Source: Thozetella sp. PMI_491 (Eukaryota; Ascomycota; Sordariomycetes; Chaetosphaeriales; Chaetosphaeriaceae). Taken from it: DNA of 64,000 bases. Under the pieces are notes generated by a model, which was not told where the DNA came from, searched no databases, and saw nothing but the letters and a program-made list of their open reading frames with translations. The first letter of the stretch is position 1. The number at the start of each line of letters is the position of its first letter. Made by a program: the position numbers and the translations under genes. Positions 10,801-22,410 of the stretch are shown here, one piece after another. Location of the stretch: NCBI GenBank assembly GCA_021432635.1, contig MU270099.1, forward strand, positions 128,693 through 192,692. Reading direction: 5' to 3'.

Positions 10801-12684
10801 TTGCTCTGTGGAGTGGTTGAAGGGCGCCTTAAGTCGGTTGAATAGACGAACGTGCTCCCACACCGTAAGCTCGTCCCACAGGACGTTCCTTTGTGGAGCG
10901 ATACCTATACCGCCAGAGCCATCGATGGTCACCTTTCCATTTCTGAATCCTTGGAGACCGGCAATAGAGTCTAGCGTAGTACTTTTGCCGCAGCCGTTGG
11001 CGCCAAGTAAGGCAACGATCTGGCCACGAGGGACAGACAGGTTTAGATTGTTCACCGCGACGGTTGGAGGCCGAGGAGCAGCGACAAATGAAAATAGTCG
11101 TCGGAGAAGTGACGGGCTAAAAGTCTTCGTCAAGCCTTGCACCATGACGGCGTCTCTAGGGCGCTCTCCGGAGCCAGGTCCGGTCCAGATCATGCGGCTG
11201 TCGGCCGCAGCACCGTGCAGCCACCGTTCCAATCCCGCTGCGAGGAAGGGGCACACCGCAATCTGGAAGATCAGAAAGAACCACAAGACGATACTGGGTA
11301 TTGAGTGGTCACTGTCATTGGGTGGCTTTAGTAGGTTAGTCGCGTATCCGGTAGCCTCATAGCGAGCCATGTACTTGATCTGCAGGACCATATTGCAAGG
11401 GGTGAACAACATCGCGAGGATGACGGCCAGCGCGGTCCCGAGGCTAGGAACAGCCTGAACTAGGACTCCTAGTAGAAGGAATATCAAGCCGCTGGCAACG
11501 CTTGACAGCTGGGCCTTCTTGAATAGTGTGCCACTGATGAGGGCTTGCGACGTGGACGCGAGGCCAGAGAGGATGAAGTAAGGCAGGACAATGCCGGCGC
11601 TCGTCTGCTTCTAAATCATGAATTTGAGGATCAGTGCACCGGTAATCCAGCCCGGTGCGTAGACAGAGGAGAAGCTGGAAAGGTAGGAGACCATGCGAGC
11701 CGCCTGGGGTTCCCATCTGCGGCTAGTAAACATCATGGCATCGATAAGCTGCGACATGCCCATTTCGCGCTCTGTGGCAATATAGCCTGTCAGGTGATAC
11801 GAGATACCGAAGAATGCTAGCAGAACAGATACTCCCATGAAGTTGATGAAGGTATTTTGGTAGTCTCGGTTGGCCTCGGCCTTCCGCTCCTCTTCGGGTT
11901 GGTCCGTGAATAGCCACTCTTGCATGGAGTCCAGGGCTGAGGGTTCGACGTTAGCCTGCTCAAGGCGTGCGATCTCTGCGTCTAGTGCGCGTTGAAGCGG
12001 CAAGACGTAAATTTGGGGGTCATTGTCATTCTTGTCGACGTTGAATTTCCGGCCGAGCACGGCGTCGCCCCGGAGCGTGTAGTTCCAAATGCCGCCTTCG
12101 CCCTCGTTTGGTGACGCATGAAATACGACCGCACCGTAACAAGGAGTAGTGCCCTGGAAAGACACAGCACAGATCCGCCCCATCTCTATCGTGTCTACAG
12201 CTCGGTGTGCGGTCTTGCCAGCACGAATCACTGTGTCTTCGAGGGCGCTGATAACATGGTCGATATCCCCACCGGCGAGACCGTTGTTGACAAAGACGAC
12301 GTTGGACCGCTGGCTTTCTGCCGCTGCCAGCCCGTCGCTAAGCGAACGGACAGTCCGAGGTTCCGCGATGCCGTATTTATTGCCCGAGCCCTGTAAATTC
12401 TGGCCGATGCCGAGGTAGATGGTCATCAAGAGTGGTAGGATTAGAGCCGCGTACAAGGTGCTAACAAAGTGACGCGAGACCAAGATGGTCAGGTCCTTGC
12501 CCGACAAGAACTTGACATGTGACCCGAAGCCGCTCTTTCGTGGCTTCATAGTGTGCAGTAGTTGTATGTAATGAACGCCGGGCTCGCTGTCGGCTGAAGA
12601 GGCCTGCTCCCTGCAGTTCAAAAGTGTCTTTTGCAGCAGAGCGATTAACCCCGAGTTTGGCAGTCGAAACTTCAGCAGGAGCAA
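7810..12684 (-). CDS. ABCA-type full ABC transporter interrupted by one in-frame TAG
   Basis: One continuous frame of 1625 codons, broken only by TAG at 11613-11611. The layout is TMD1-NBD1-TMD2-NBD2, as in the ABCA subfamily. NBD1 (near 11030-10400) has Walker A GANGCGKST, signature LSGGQKRKLQ and Walker B CCVDEVSSGID. NBD2 (near 8850-8200) has GPNGAGKST, LSGGNKRKIS and ILLDEPSSGLD followed by LTTHSMEEAD. Hydrophobic helices flank each domain. ABCA proteins move lipids or lipophilic compounds across membranes. The stop falls in the last part of TMD1, between LKFMI and KQTSAGIVLPYF, inside sequence that is contiguous in relatives. I found no convincing intron that would remove it: GTCTAC to TTTAG would be in phase but would delete a conserved helix. 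So the gene is either disrupted, misread, or read through. The start could also be an internal Met near 12549. Confidence 0.85.
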
Positions 12685-12988
12685 TAGTAGTTACAATGTT
12701 GATTATAAGAGAAGGAAGAAGTTGAAGTGCTATGTAATGTATTAGAGGTAGAGGGTATTTTCTAGACGCGGCGGAGCGCGTGTCTGATACTTTGAGAGTG
12801 GCATCCGTAATACTGTGTGCTATGTATGATCTACCTACTTCCCAATTTGGTATGATGGGGCGCTCTCAAAGCCCCTGCGCCAAGTCGAAGACTGGGCCAC
12901 CTGCGCCGCACAGCTAGCCCTGCAAATGCAAGCCAAGGCGGAAAGCTCATCGACGAAGAAATCCAGCTCGCCAGCTCGCAGAGAGATA

Positions 12989-13037
12989 GCTGACGAACAT
13001 GCCCTACTATGTAGCTCGAGGCTGACGAACATGCCCT
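12989..13037. repeat. Short direct repeat
   Basis: The 17-mer GCTGACGAACATGCCCT occurs at 12989 and again at 13021, a period of 32 bases, with GTAGCTCGAG/TAGCTCGAG following each copy. Probably a small local duplication. Confidence 0.7.
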
Positions 13038-13537
13038 AGCTCGAGCCGCCTCCATAGTATGCAGGCAAGCAGGTCCCCCCACCGTCAACCACGCGTTCGG
13101 GTCCTAAGCCAGGACCTGTCTGCATTGCTGCGCGATGCAGCGACCTTAACTCTGCCCTGCTACTAAGCTCAGTTGCAGACCATGGCTGCCTCTAAAATCT
13201 GCTCCGCGTCACCTTGTATTCAAAATGATACGAGACTTATCGGCGGAGAATTATGAGTTTTGATCTTTGCCCAACGTGGAGGACTAGGCAAGCCTGTGAG
13301 TCCTGCCGTTGATCGTGGAGCGCGGCATCGAGCCCAAAGGAGTTAGTGCATGCCTAATTTCGGCGAGATCAGCAGGCTGACGCATCTGCATTCAACACGA
13401 CCTGTTAGGAGCCAAAGACAACTGAACTTCCTCCTTGGCTCATGAATGATTACGATCCTACGATTAGGGCAAGAGCTCGCAGCCAAGGCTGTGCAACTTT
13501 CTCTTCCGCCCTTGAGGTGTGCCTAGGTCGGCCGCAT

Positions 13538-13543
13538 TATATA
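13538..13543 (+). promoter_or_regulatory. TATA-like element upstream of the LITAF-like gene
   Basis: TATATA about 180 bases before ATG 13718. A candidate core promoter element seen by inspection. Confidence 0.35.
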
Positions 13544-13717
13544 GACAGACATGGAGCCCACCTTCACCTGTGCCATTTTCCCCCATACTATTTGCATCGA
13601 AGGGCATCCATGATCCAAACCTCTTGACGAACGCACACTAACCTTCCATCGCGAAGCTTACCGACGATCATTCTCCTTTTTTGGGCTTCAACCCACGCTT
13701 AGCCCGATCAGTTACAC

Positions 13718-13996
13718 ATGTCCCAATTACCTGAAACCAACGACGTTGGTGTCTCGTCCACCTCTTTGGACAAGCTCCAAATGACTCCGGAGTGGGTTGA
13801 CTGCCCCAACTGCAAACAACACGCTCAAACGAGCGTGAGGGGACGTAGCGACGGCAAGAAGCAGTTCATGAACATCTTTTGGTGGCCCCTTCCCAACCGC
13901 GAACATTGGTTTGAAGAAACCAAATGGTTCTGCGGAAACTGCAACAAACAGCTCGCAACACAGAAGCATGGCAAGAACCTACAGGTCCTAGTTTAG
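13718..13996 (+). CDS. Small LITAF-like zinc-binding membrane-associated protein
   Basis: A single-exon ORF of 92 residues. Residues ~25-88 fit the LITAF (SIMPLE) domain: a first CPNC knuckle, about 40 residues with a hydrophobic insertion (FMNIFWWPLP), then a second CGNC knuckle followed by the usual short tail. In characterised LITAF proteins the two knuckles form one zinc site and the middle segment dips into the cytosolic face of endosomal or plasma membranes. The insertion here is short and interrupted by charged residues, so membrane attachment may be weak. The neighbours (ABC transporter and P450) do not suggest a shared pathway. The assignment rests on the paired CxxC pattern and spacing. 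Confidence 0.75.
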   Translation: MSQLPETNDVGVSSTSLDKLQMTPEWVDCPNCKQHAQTSVRGRSDGKKQFMNIFWWPLPNREHWFEETKWFCGNCNKQLATQKHGKNLQVLV

Positions 13997-14253
13997 AGTT
14001 GTCGTGACTGCGATCAGAGAACAGCCAATATCAGCTTTTATTTGGCGGCTTCACATTAGCGTTGGAATAGCGTTTTCACGGCACGACGGTCCTCAGAGAT
14101 ATGTTGGGATACTTCGGCTTATCGGCTACACCTTAGGAGATACGAACATAGCCGACTTAGCCCCCAACAGTCCTAACAGTCCTCTTCTACTATCCCAAAC
14201 GTGTTCTATATGCTATGTAGATCTATACTATTGAAAACTACGCTGCAACCAGG

Positions 14254-16152
14254 CTAGCTTTGTAACACTTCGCGCGGAGTAAAATGAAGATACATAGAGG
14301 GTTTGTGCCACAAGAAGTAGACGCCTTGTCTATTGATCCAATCTTCACTCCCTGTTGAGTATTTAATGTCGAAGTTCCATAACAGCCGGCAAAGGATAAG
14401 TCTCATTTCGGCATATGCAAGGCTGGGTTTGTGTTCGCGTCAGTTGAAGGAGCGATGACCGACTAGGAGTAGAGATGCACTCACTTCTTCCCAATGCAAT
14501 TTCGTGGGCCAAAAGAAAACGGTTGGTACACTTGGGATTGATCTTGTGCAAACCGCGGGTCGCCTTGCCATCTCTCTGGGACGAACTCTTCAGGGTCCTT
14601 GAAGTAGGCGGGGCTGTGATACATCGACCACTGCCAGATGTCGATACTAGTCTAGAAGTGCTATCAGTATCAGATGTTAGATTCACTGAAACATCGTGAC
14701 ACTCACTCCTCCACGAATGTAATTGCCGAAGAATATGTTCCCTTCCGGGGGCGCTACACGTGTTGCGGCACCAGGGACGGGCGGGTAGATGCGGAGGGCT
14801 TCCTGGATACATGCGCCTAAGTACTCAAGTTTTTGCACGCTGAGCATGTCTATTTCCTCTTCGGACTTGAACGATTGCCGGACCTCCTCGGTAAGCTTCT
14901 TCATGGCATGCGGTGTACGGCAGAGATAGTATAAATGCCCGGCCAAGGCGGTCGCTGTAGTTTCAGAGCCTGCGATGACGAGAAGAGCTGCGTTGCCGTA
15001 GATCTCTTCTTTGCTGAGTGCCTTCATATGTCATTTATTAGCGAGATATATGCCAACGGTCATCTGAAGTGGGCTAGAAACTCACTGCTTTGTTGTTCTT
15101 CTCCGAGGTCATGGCGGTTATGAAATCAGGTCGATAAGCCCCCATTGCTAATCTCTTATCAACCAGACGCCTTGATGATTCGCGGTGGTTCTCTAACTTC
15201 TTCTTTGCACTCCGAGGGATTAATAGCGTTAGTAAAGTCGAGAAGAATCTGAACTGATGCATCAGGTGAATTATGATGGTCGTTTTGATGTTCACCAAGA
15301 ACATAGATACCCAAGGATGGTAGTGGCCGACGGAAAGGGAGCCAAATGGCTCCCCAAAGGCGAGATCACCGATAATATCGAATGTGGTGAAGTTGAGCCA
15401 GGCAACTGCATCTAAGGCCTTGCGCCCACCATCTCCTTTGTCGTGTATTTGCTTGATGAGCAAATCGACATATTGCTTAATCAATGGCTGCTGCTCCAGC
15501 ATAGCCTGCGCCGAGAACCCATGCGCGAGCACGCGACGTTGTCGTGAATGCGTACCTCGGTCGGCGCTTATCAAGGCATTATTGCCATCTGGGTAAAATA
15601 AAGGAGCTTTGCCGTTTTCGTTTTGGCCCGTCTTCTTGTGTCCGTTGACTTCTGCCCAAACATCTTGACCCATAAAAGACAGCCGGTTCGGCGCGACTCG
15701 GACGGCTTCTCCATACTTGGTATGGAGCTCTAGCATTCGAAGGTGACCGTTTCCGGTGGCGACCGAGAGTGAATATGGAATGCTGGAACTCGCCCCTTCA
15801 GAAATTTTGTTAATCAAAATTTATCCCTACGCTTTTGTTGTCTGGTAACACTTGTTGTATGCAGAATCATGCGTCGGGCAGTGTAAGGTAGACTCACATG
15901 TTCGTGGTCCCGGGTAATTTCGCAGTGGATGGAAGAACAAATTATATATTGTAGAGAAGAGAAAAGCCGCCAACCCCTAGCGAGATCAATCGACAACTTT
16001 GATCAGTCCATAGCATGCCTAAGTAGCCATTAGATGATAAGACTTACTACAATAGTAGCTAGCGCTAGCCAATACGTCAGCTGGGTAGAGCTGTCGAGTC
16101 TCTGGAAGCTAATAATAAGCTCCTCCGGGAGTATTCGCCAGTTCATCAACAT
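14254..16152 (-). CDS. Cytochrome P450 monooxygenase, CYP65-like
   Basis: Five to six exons. The first starts at ATG 16152 (MLMNWRILPEEL) and leads into a membrane anchor and the proline hinge FFHPLRNYPGPR, split by a GTAAGT intron. The large exon (~15800-15086) covers the N-terminal half with the KYGEAVRVAPN segment. The next exon (~15025-14706) has the I-helix oxygen-binding motif AGSETT and the K-helix ExxR (EALR). After two further introns come the haem loop FGPRNCIG and, in the last exon, LAYAEMRLI, ending at TAG 14256-14254. All diagnostic P450 motifs are present, so it should be an active haem monooxygenase on the ER membrane. Its resemblance is to the isotrichodermin-hydroxylase-like CYP65 group. 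The substrate is unknown and there is no biosynthetic backbone enzyme nearby. Confidence 0.9.
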
Positions 16153-16247
16153 GTTTGAGCAGCCTGGCTAAAGTAATAATGCAGTAAAAAGGAGCCTTCT
16201 GGCGATCTAGCCGTTGCAATCGGGAGAAGTTGGATTCTGCTTCGGTC

Positions 16248-16255
16248 TTTATATA
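16248..16255 (-). promoter_or_regulatory. TATA-like element of the P450 gene
   Basis: Minus-strand TATATAAA about 100 bases upstream of ATG 16152, a good position for a core promoter. Confidence 0.45.
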
Positions 16256-16610
16256 ATACTTGTCGGCGGGGCAGGGAAGGAATTGTAGGCTTGTGGCGGC
16301 GATAGCCCAAGCTGGCTGTAAGGGTTCACCGAGAGGAATTTATACATAATAGTTGTCAATCAGGCCTATCATATTAAATGTTTGTCCGCTGCAGACGGCA
16401 TTTCTTGCCCAACAATCTCGTCTACTACCTCGGAATTACCGGGGAAGTCTTTAACGGCCGTTTTGGGGCCATAACAGCAGATGGCCCCTGTACAAGCCAG
16501 CTACTTGCGTAGAGTATCGCAATTCACATCCTGTTTGATTAACGGTCGGGGCACACATCACTCCGGGAGTCCGGATGCTGCCTTAGCCAAGCCACCCTGG
16601 AATGCGTATG

Positions 16611-16850
16611 GCCATCCCACTCGGACTAGCATTACAAAGCGACTGCCGCCTATATTGATTGAAATCTTTTGAGAATTCAATACAACCACCCTTGAACTCG
16701 TAAGACCATCCCACTCGGACTATCATTACAAAGCGACTGCCGCCCTATAGTTATTGATAGAATTCTTTTAGGAATTCTATACAACCACTCTTGAAGTTGT
16801 AAGACCATCCCACTCGGACTAGCATTACAAAGCGACTGCCCCCGTATATT
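16611..16850. repeat. Tandem repeat, ~94-99 bp unit, about 2.5 copies
   Basis: Units begin at 16612, 16706 and 16805 with CCATCCCACTCGGACTAGCA (one base differs in copy 2), followed by TTACAAAGCGACTGCC in each. The second half of the unit includes a GAATTC-containing inverted segment and ACAACCACYCTTGAA. The third copy decays after about 45 bases. Spacing differs because of small indels. Confidence 0.85.
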
Positions 16851-17630
16851 CATGGAAACCCTTTAGAAAAGAAGTACGAGCTTCCTCTATGCACCAAAGC
16901 CTCATTCTCGAACCCACACTGTGTAAATAGCCTACCCACAATTCGCCAATCCCCGATACATCTAAATCAAGGGGTTGCAATGTCGCTGGGAAGAAGCTCC
17001 ACGTTCTCGGCCACCTACCCTCATCCAGCCAGTCCTTGCCTATTTAGTGTCTTGGTTATTTTTTTTTTCTAAAAAAAATCAAAAAAATCGGGTGTCGCTA
17101 CAAGGCCAATGCTAGATGGGAAACTTTGCTATGCGTGACGAGGCCATCAGATGTGACGCAGAACTTCACCTCCTAAGTAGCAGTCCGCACTAAAACCAAC
17201 GCGTATTTGTCATCTTGGATTCGCCTCCTTTAAGGATTTTGTTCAGCCCACGATGTCCAACACTGCATTATCGTTGATGTTTTTTTTTCCAAAGAAATCT
17301 ATTCTCACTCTACCCAAGAAAATGCTCTATTACAAGGCACTTTGCCAATCATATCTCCTCTAGAAGGGGCGACTAGAAGTCTCTCAGGCACGGTATATTC
17401 ACGATTAACACGGCAGGGTGTTCCCCACAACTTGGCATTCGTCTGACCCACATTGTCAGCCCACATGGCGCGCTGCCGAAGCCCACATGGCGCCAATATG
17501 CCCGCATTGCCCACTGCCCACATCGCCCGCGTCAGTTGCTTTCGGCATCTCACACATTCTGCGCCGCTGCAATACCCTCATCACAAGATCGCGCAACGTG
17601 TCTAAACGCCGCGGGAGCTGAATCGCGGAG

Positions 17631-18997
17631 ATGACATTCTCCTGCCAGGAACCCGGCTGCACACGAGTATACCAGAGACGGGAGCATCTCTTGCGTCATC
17701 AAAAGGACCACGCCAACCTCAGGCCATTCAGGTGCTTGATATGCCCAGCATCATTCAACCGAAAGTACGAAGAGTGCAGACGCCTAGATAATCCGTCACA
17801 ATTGCCAATAATTGCCCGCTAACGCTTTTATAAAGGGACTTGCTCAGCCGCCATAACTCTCTTAGTCACGCCGATTTACAAGCGCTTCTAAAACCAGAAT
17901 CGGTGGACGCTTCTGGCACGGTCCTCTATAGTGTCGTTAGAAGTGCCACTAATTCCAATGACTCGCCTGCTCACCTCCAAGCACCACTCTATAATGCTCA
18001 ACGATATGGAAGCCTAGCCCTAGATCGTCAACTCTTCGACGCAGCTCGCCAGAAGCGGCTCGAGGACCTCTACTTCGCCGAATTCCACCCCCATTGGCCT
18101 ATCTTGCATCGGCATACGTACCAACACACTTCTCAGCCATCCTGTCTTGTAGAGGCAGTTCACGCTGTGGGTCTGTGGTTAGTTAAAAGTGCGGAAGCGA
18201 AGAATGAGGCAGCGCTTCTTCACGAAAAACTATTTATACTCGCCCAGAATAAGCTTCTTGTACGGGACCACCTCATCGCGAGAAACTAGCATAGATGGTT
18301 CTTACTGACCTTCATGGCTTTCATTTCAGGCTATCGAAAGAGGTGACCAGCCTAGAGCGCCTCGGTCTGACCTCTTGGCGACTTTTCAGGCTTTGATGCT
18401 TTTAGCAATTCTTTCGTTGTATATGGGGCTGGATGCATTTCCATCGCTCGTCATCATTACCAAAAATATCATGGGTCTTTGTGCGAATGCTGGAGCTTTT
18501 GATCAGCAGAAAATAGATGCAGAGAATACAGACGCCATAACGCAAGAGCAGTACCAAAGGTTTGTCAAACTTTGTTGCTGCTACTGCGATCGATCCATCT
18601 CTCGCTCTAACATGCCTGCAGATTAGCTCTCGTTCAGTTCAAAATGTTGGTCCATATAAACTCGCTCCTCGTTTCCCACTTTCCACAATTCCGGCTCTTT
18701 GAGATCAATCCTCAAATACTAAACGTCCGGATCCCATCACCATTAAAGGCATGGGATGAGAGCGACCAAAACCTGAGCGTGGAGAAGGAACAACCGATAC
18801 TAGTGCGGAGCTTATTCTCAGAAAACTCGACTCCTCTCACATACCAAGGGCTAGCCAGGATTACTGCATGGGACTTTACCACCGGAATGATACTGTGGTC
18901 TTTCTTGAAGAGACACCCTGGTGAAACCCTCATCATTACGACTCGTAGAGCTGCTCCATTCTTATTTGGACATTGTCAAAGACCATGCTTTATATAG
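17631..18997 (+). CDS. C2H2 zinc-finger transcription factor, short or truncated
   Basis: Four exons: 17631-17764, 17836-18259, 18330-18559 and 18622-18997, all with standard GT-AG introns and consistent phase, giving about 387 residues. Two adjacent C2H2 fingers lie at residues 5-60: C-x4-C...H-x4-H (CQEPGC...HLLRHQKDH), then CLICPASF followed across intron 1 by RKDLLSRHNSLSH. The rest resembles the fungal-specific regulatory region, with a conserved HPHWPILHRHTY segment. Members of this family usually run to 600 residues or more, so the C-terminus seems missing; the final LWSFLKRHPGET segment ends soon in a stop with no further convincing exon. It should bind DNA in the nucleus. The nearest candidate targets are the SDR and MFS genes downstream. 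Confidence 0.75.
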
Positions 18998-19277
18998 GTT
19001 TCGGTGAATTGCATCCGCGACTTGATAGCAGCTAGCGACAGTAACCTTGCTTGAACTAACGTTCCGAGGGGGTTGCTAAGGCGCATCTCGGCGTACAAGG
19101 ACAAGAGGCTTAAAAAGAATTGCTACAATAGGACTAGAGATATGACAAATTAAAGCTGCAGATTTCTTTCTGTTCTTTGAGATATGGAACTAGTGCCGCC
19201 AAAGGAAGGCTTCAAGATGCTAGACCAACCTCTCCGTTGATGGAAAGCTTGGTTCATATCTCAATTTTGGGAGCCAT

Positions 19278-20197
19278 TCAAAATTTCTCCACGAAAGGCC
19301 GAATGTCCAATTCCTGAGTAAACGCAGACCGATGCTGAGTGTGTAGGTGCCAGTAGGTATCGGCGATCTACCGAAATGTCAGCATTCTATAGAAAGCAAA
19401 AAAGAACCTAATCCGACTCACGGCGTCCGGGCTGATCTTGCCGTCCTTTACACCACCATTCACGGTTGTGTAGCCTTTGGTCCTGGGTATATCAATCACG
19501 CCATCGACGATGGCGTGCGCAACATGCACGCCTTGAGGTCCGAACTCCCTGGCCAAGGACTGGCCCAGAGCTCTTCTTGCGTTCAATCCGGCTGCGGCAG
19601 CAGCCCACCGAGCAGAACCCCGAATTGACGCCGTAGCTCCCGTGATGAGTAGAGTAGGGGGATAGGCGGCATCAGCGACCGAGTCCAGAAGCAGGGGGAT
19701 GGTCTTTTGAGCAAAGATGAAGAGCCCGCGTCTATGCAACTGTTTAGCATATCGAGCTCCGGTCCATATCGGTGGCTTGGGGGCGGGAGGGCATACGCAT
19801 TATTGGCCAAGCTGGCATCCCAGTCCTCGGCCTTTAGTTCTAGAAAAGGCGCCAGCTTCAATCCGCCACCCACATTGTAGACAGCAACAGCAAGCTTATG
19901 ATCTGGCAGTTCGCGGCGAATGGTTTCGAAGGCGGTGTCCAGCGACTGGGCATCGGCGGCATCAGCGGTAATTCCAATTGCCTTCCCGCCCGCCTTGGTA
20001 ATTTCTTCCACGCCTTCACGGTACGACTCAGCTGAGCGGGTCAGCAGGACAACCGGATAGGCCTTGGAAAACCGGACTGCGGCTGCCTTTCCTACTGCAG
20101 TGTAAGTACCTGGCGTTTCTCTGAAACATTTACAGCCTCAAGACCTACCTGTGCCTGGTCCCGCACCAATTACTACGACGAAAAATTTGGTTGACAT
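19278..20197 (-). CDS. Short-chain dehydrogenase/reductase-like protein, catalytic residues altered
   Basis: Four exons: a first from ATG 20197, a second containing EEITKAGGKAIGI, a third with TLLITGATASIRGSAR, and a last ending HRSAFTQELDIRPFVEKF with TGA 19280-19278. The N-terminus FFVVVIGAGPGT is a Rossmann dinucleotide-binding loop, though the last Gly reads as Val across intron 1. The usual NAGG strand reads NVGGG. In the classical SDR active site a Tyr and Lys are expected about 13 and 17 residues after Ser. Here the segment is SARWAAAAAGLNARRAL, with neither Tyr nor Lys in place. Relatives of this group often lack the Tyr, but loss of the Lys is odder. It may bind NAD(P) without normal catalysis. 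It lies head-to-tail with the MFS pump, suggesting shared control. Confidence 0.8.
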
Positions 20198-20476
20198 CGT
20201 GATTCGGTCGAAATCAAAGATATGAAGAGTGATGGTAGTTGAGAGAGTAACTCTCGTTCCAGCGGTGGGCAAAGTTTGTCTTGAGCTTCGGATTTCTAAT
20301 CAATATGTGACGCAATCCCACCCACTTTTGCGAAATGCTTCGCACCGGAGCCTCGGGAAATCTATTGGCGTGCGGAGCATTAGCCTATGGCAGCACCACC
20401 TCTAAGCCCGGCCCCTAGGACAGTCATGTGGTGTAAGCAGTCGCCGCGCTCCGCCCTGCGTGAGATGTAGGTATGT

Positions 20477-22410
20477 CTACTTCTTTTCCTCTAAGCCATA
20501 TTCCGTCTCAACCTCTGTCCGCAATGGGATATCTCTCTCAAACAGAGACAGTATGAACCCTAGGCCTGCAAATCCGATACACACATAGAAGATCTTGGTG
20601 AGAGCATGCTCAAAGGCGACTTGGATCTGAGACCGAATAGGCTCTTGGTAAGATTCTACAAATGCCTTGGTTGCGAGGGTAAAGGCGTCGCCTTGCAGGA
20701 ACAGCTGCTGCACCTCGAGGTTCTCGATATTAGCGGATTCCAATATCGCGTAATGATTGAATACAGCCCCAGCGATCGCGATACCCCACACGTAGCTAAA
20801 GGCTCGGATCCACGTCCAGGATGCCGTGGCAGCCGCCTGGTCGCTTTCTTTTGCGCAGCCCTGGAAGGCTGGGAGGAGAGTGGTGATGATGCAGCCTATG
20901 CTCACCGCCCCCGGAATCTGCACGCAGATGTACTTGGCCACCGGATCATCCTTGCGCAGGAGCGACAGCGCGGCGCAGCCAACGGTGAAGATAGCGAAGC
21001 CGACAACGTGCAGAAATTTGTAACGACCCCACTTCGACATAGCCATAGCGCAGAGCACGAGGCTCGGGAGAGCGAAGAGACTGAAGGGCAGCATTAGGAC
21101 AGCCGCCCAGGACGGTTCGGCGCGTACCACTGCCTGGAAGTAAATTGGCGTAAAGAAGGAGATGCTGTACATGAGGGCGCCGATGATAAAGGTGTTTATG
21201 AAAATAACGATGGATGTTGTTGTGTGCTCCTTGAAAATACGCAGGGGCAGCAGGGGTTCTTTGATCGGCGCGAGGCCCTCCAGGAAGAAGAACCCGATGA
21301 TGCCGAGGAGGCCTAGGATCAATGGAACCAGGATCTGGGGTGAGCTCCAAGCATATACTGGCCCAGCCCAGGTCAAAGCGATCAAGACAGAGACAGTGGC
21401 GGCCGTGAGTAGAGTGTTGCCGATCCAGTCGATGCGACGAAGTCTCGACGACACCGAGTCCTCTTTACTCCCTTTGACGCGGAGAAAAATGAACAGCAGT
21501 ACAAGTGCGACGGCGCAGATAGGAAGGTTGAGATAAAATACCTAAAGCCATGTCAGCGGCCCAAGCAACGCGACATGGTACGGAAATGACACCAAAGAGA
21601 CGGCTGAATGCCTGAACGTACCCATCTCCAGGTTGAGTATTGAACAAGAAGACCACCGATCGAAGGCCCAGCTAGTGACGCAAGCCCGGAGACCGACAGC
21701 ATCATACCCATATATTGGCCGCGAAGCCTGACAGGCACGAGGTCGGCAATGATGATTTCGGTCATCATCAGGAGGCCTGAACCGCCCATTCCCTGTATGC
21801 TCCTACCGGCAATCATTGTGGCCTATCGCAGTTTGTCTGGTGAGAACGATGGAACAAGAGACACGAGGGTGAAGATGGGTATGGCGAGTAGGGATTACCT
21901 CGTTGTTGGCGCCTCCACAGAGGCCACTGCCGAGCGTGTAGAGCCCGAGGATGAAGAGGGTAAGTGTTCGACGGCCGAAGAGATTCGCAAGCTGTCCCAG
22001 GAGGGGAAGTACGGCGGCTCTGTTTGGTGTCATGCTGAGTTAACTAGCTTGCTTTGGCATATGACGCTGTGGCGCCGAGGTGTCATTGATGCCTCTTACC
22101 CGGTAAGGAAATGAACATTAGAGATCCAGACATAGTTTCGGCTGCCTCCAACATCTTTAATGATATATGGGAGAGCTATCGTGATGATTGTGTTCTCCAG
22201 ACTAGCCAGGATATTGGTTACGGTCAAGGATATCAAGATCATCCAGAACCGCGAGTCGGGCTTCCAGGCCGGTACATGGACCGGCGCCTCTCCCTCTTCT
22301 GCCTTCTGGGTCGTCGCGGCATAAGACTTCTCGTCACTTGTCTGGGTGTCATGTCCGTCATCGGAGGGCGAAGGTTGGCGAGGAGAGTCCATCACGACCG
22401 AGGGCGACAT
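20477..22410 (-). CDS. Major facilitator superfamily drug:H+ antiporter (DHA2, 14-TM type)
   Basis: Four exons: 22410 to ~22096, ~22024-21900, ~21820-21625 and ~21541-20477, with GT-AG introns. The product is about 575 residues. A charged cytosolic N-terminus (MSPSVVMDSPRQ) precedes the first helix. Motif A is GQLANLFGRR, followed by motif C-type glycine-rich helices (RSIQGMGGSGLLMM, LAGPSIGGLLVQY). The long last exon holds the remaining helices and ends in a charged tail. This is the pattern of fungal DHA2 exporters for toxins, drugs or secondary metabolites at the plasma membrane. The frame is open further upstream to 22539, but the Met at 22410 gives the usual start. It is transcribed towards the SDR and divergently from the Zn2Cys6 regulator. 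Confidence 0.88.

Larger units (their letters stand above)
12685..13717. other. Intergenic region between divergent genes
   Basis: Holds the ABC-transporter promoter and that of the LITAF-like gene. Apart from a short direct repeat (12989-13037) and a TATA-like element (13538), nothing is recognised. Minus-strand ORFs at 12831-13088 look spurious. Confidence 0.4.
16153..17630. other. Intergenic region with tandem repeat
   Basis: About 1.5 kb between a P450 and a C2H2 regulator. It holds the P450 promoter, the tandem repeat at 16611-16850, a T-run/A-run near 17058-17092, and a CCCACAT-rich stretch near 17459-17525. No gene recognised. Confidence 0.5.

Noticed and set aside
10571-11362. 263-codon plus-strand ORF antisense to NBD1 of the ABC transporter.
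   Set aside because: It is the shadow of a strongly constrained coding strand; no domain of its own.
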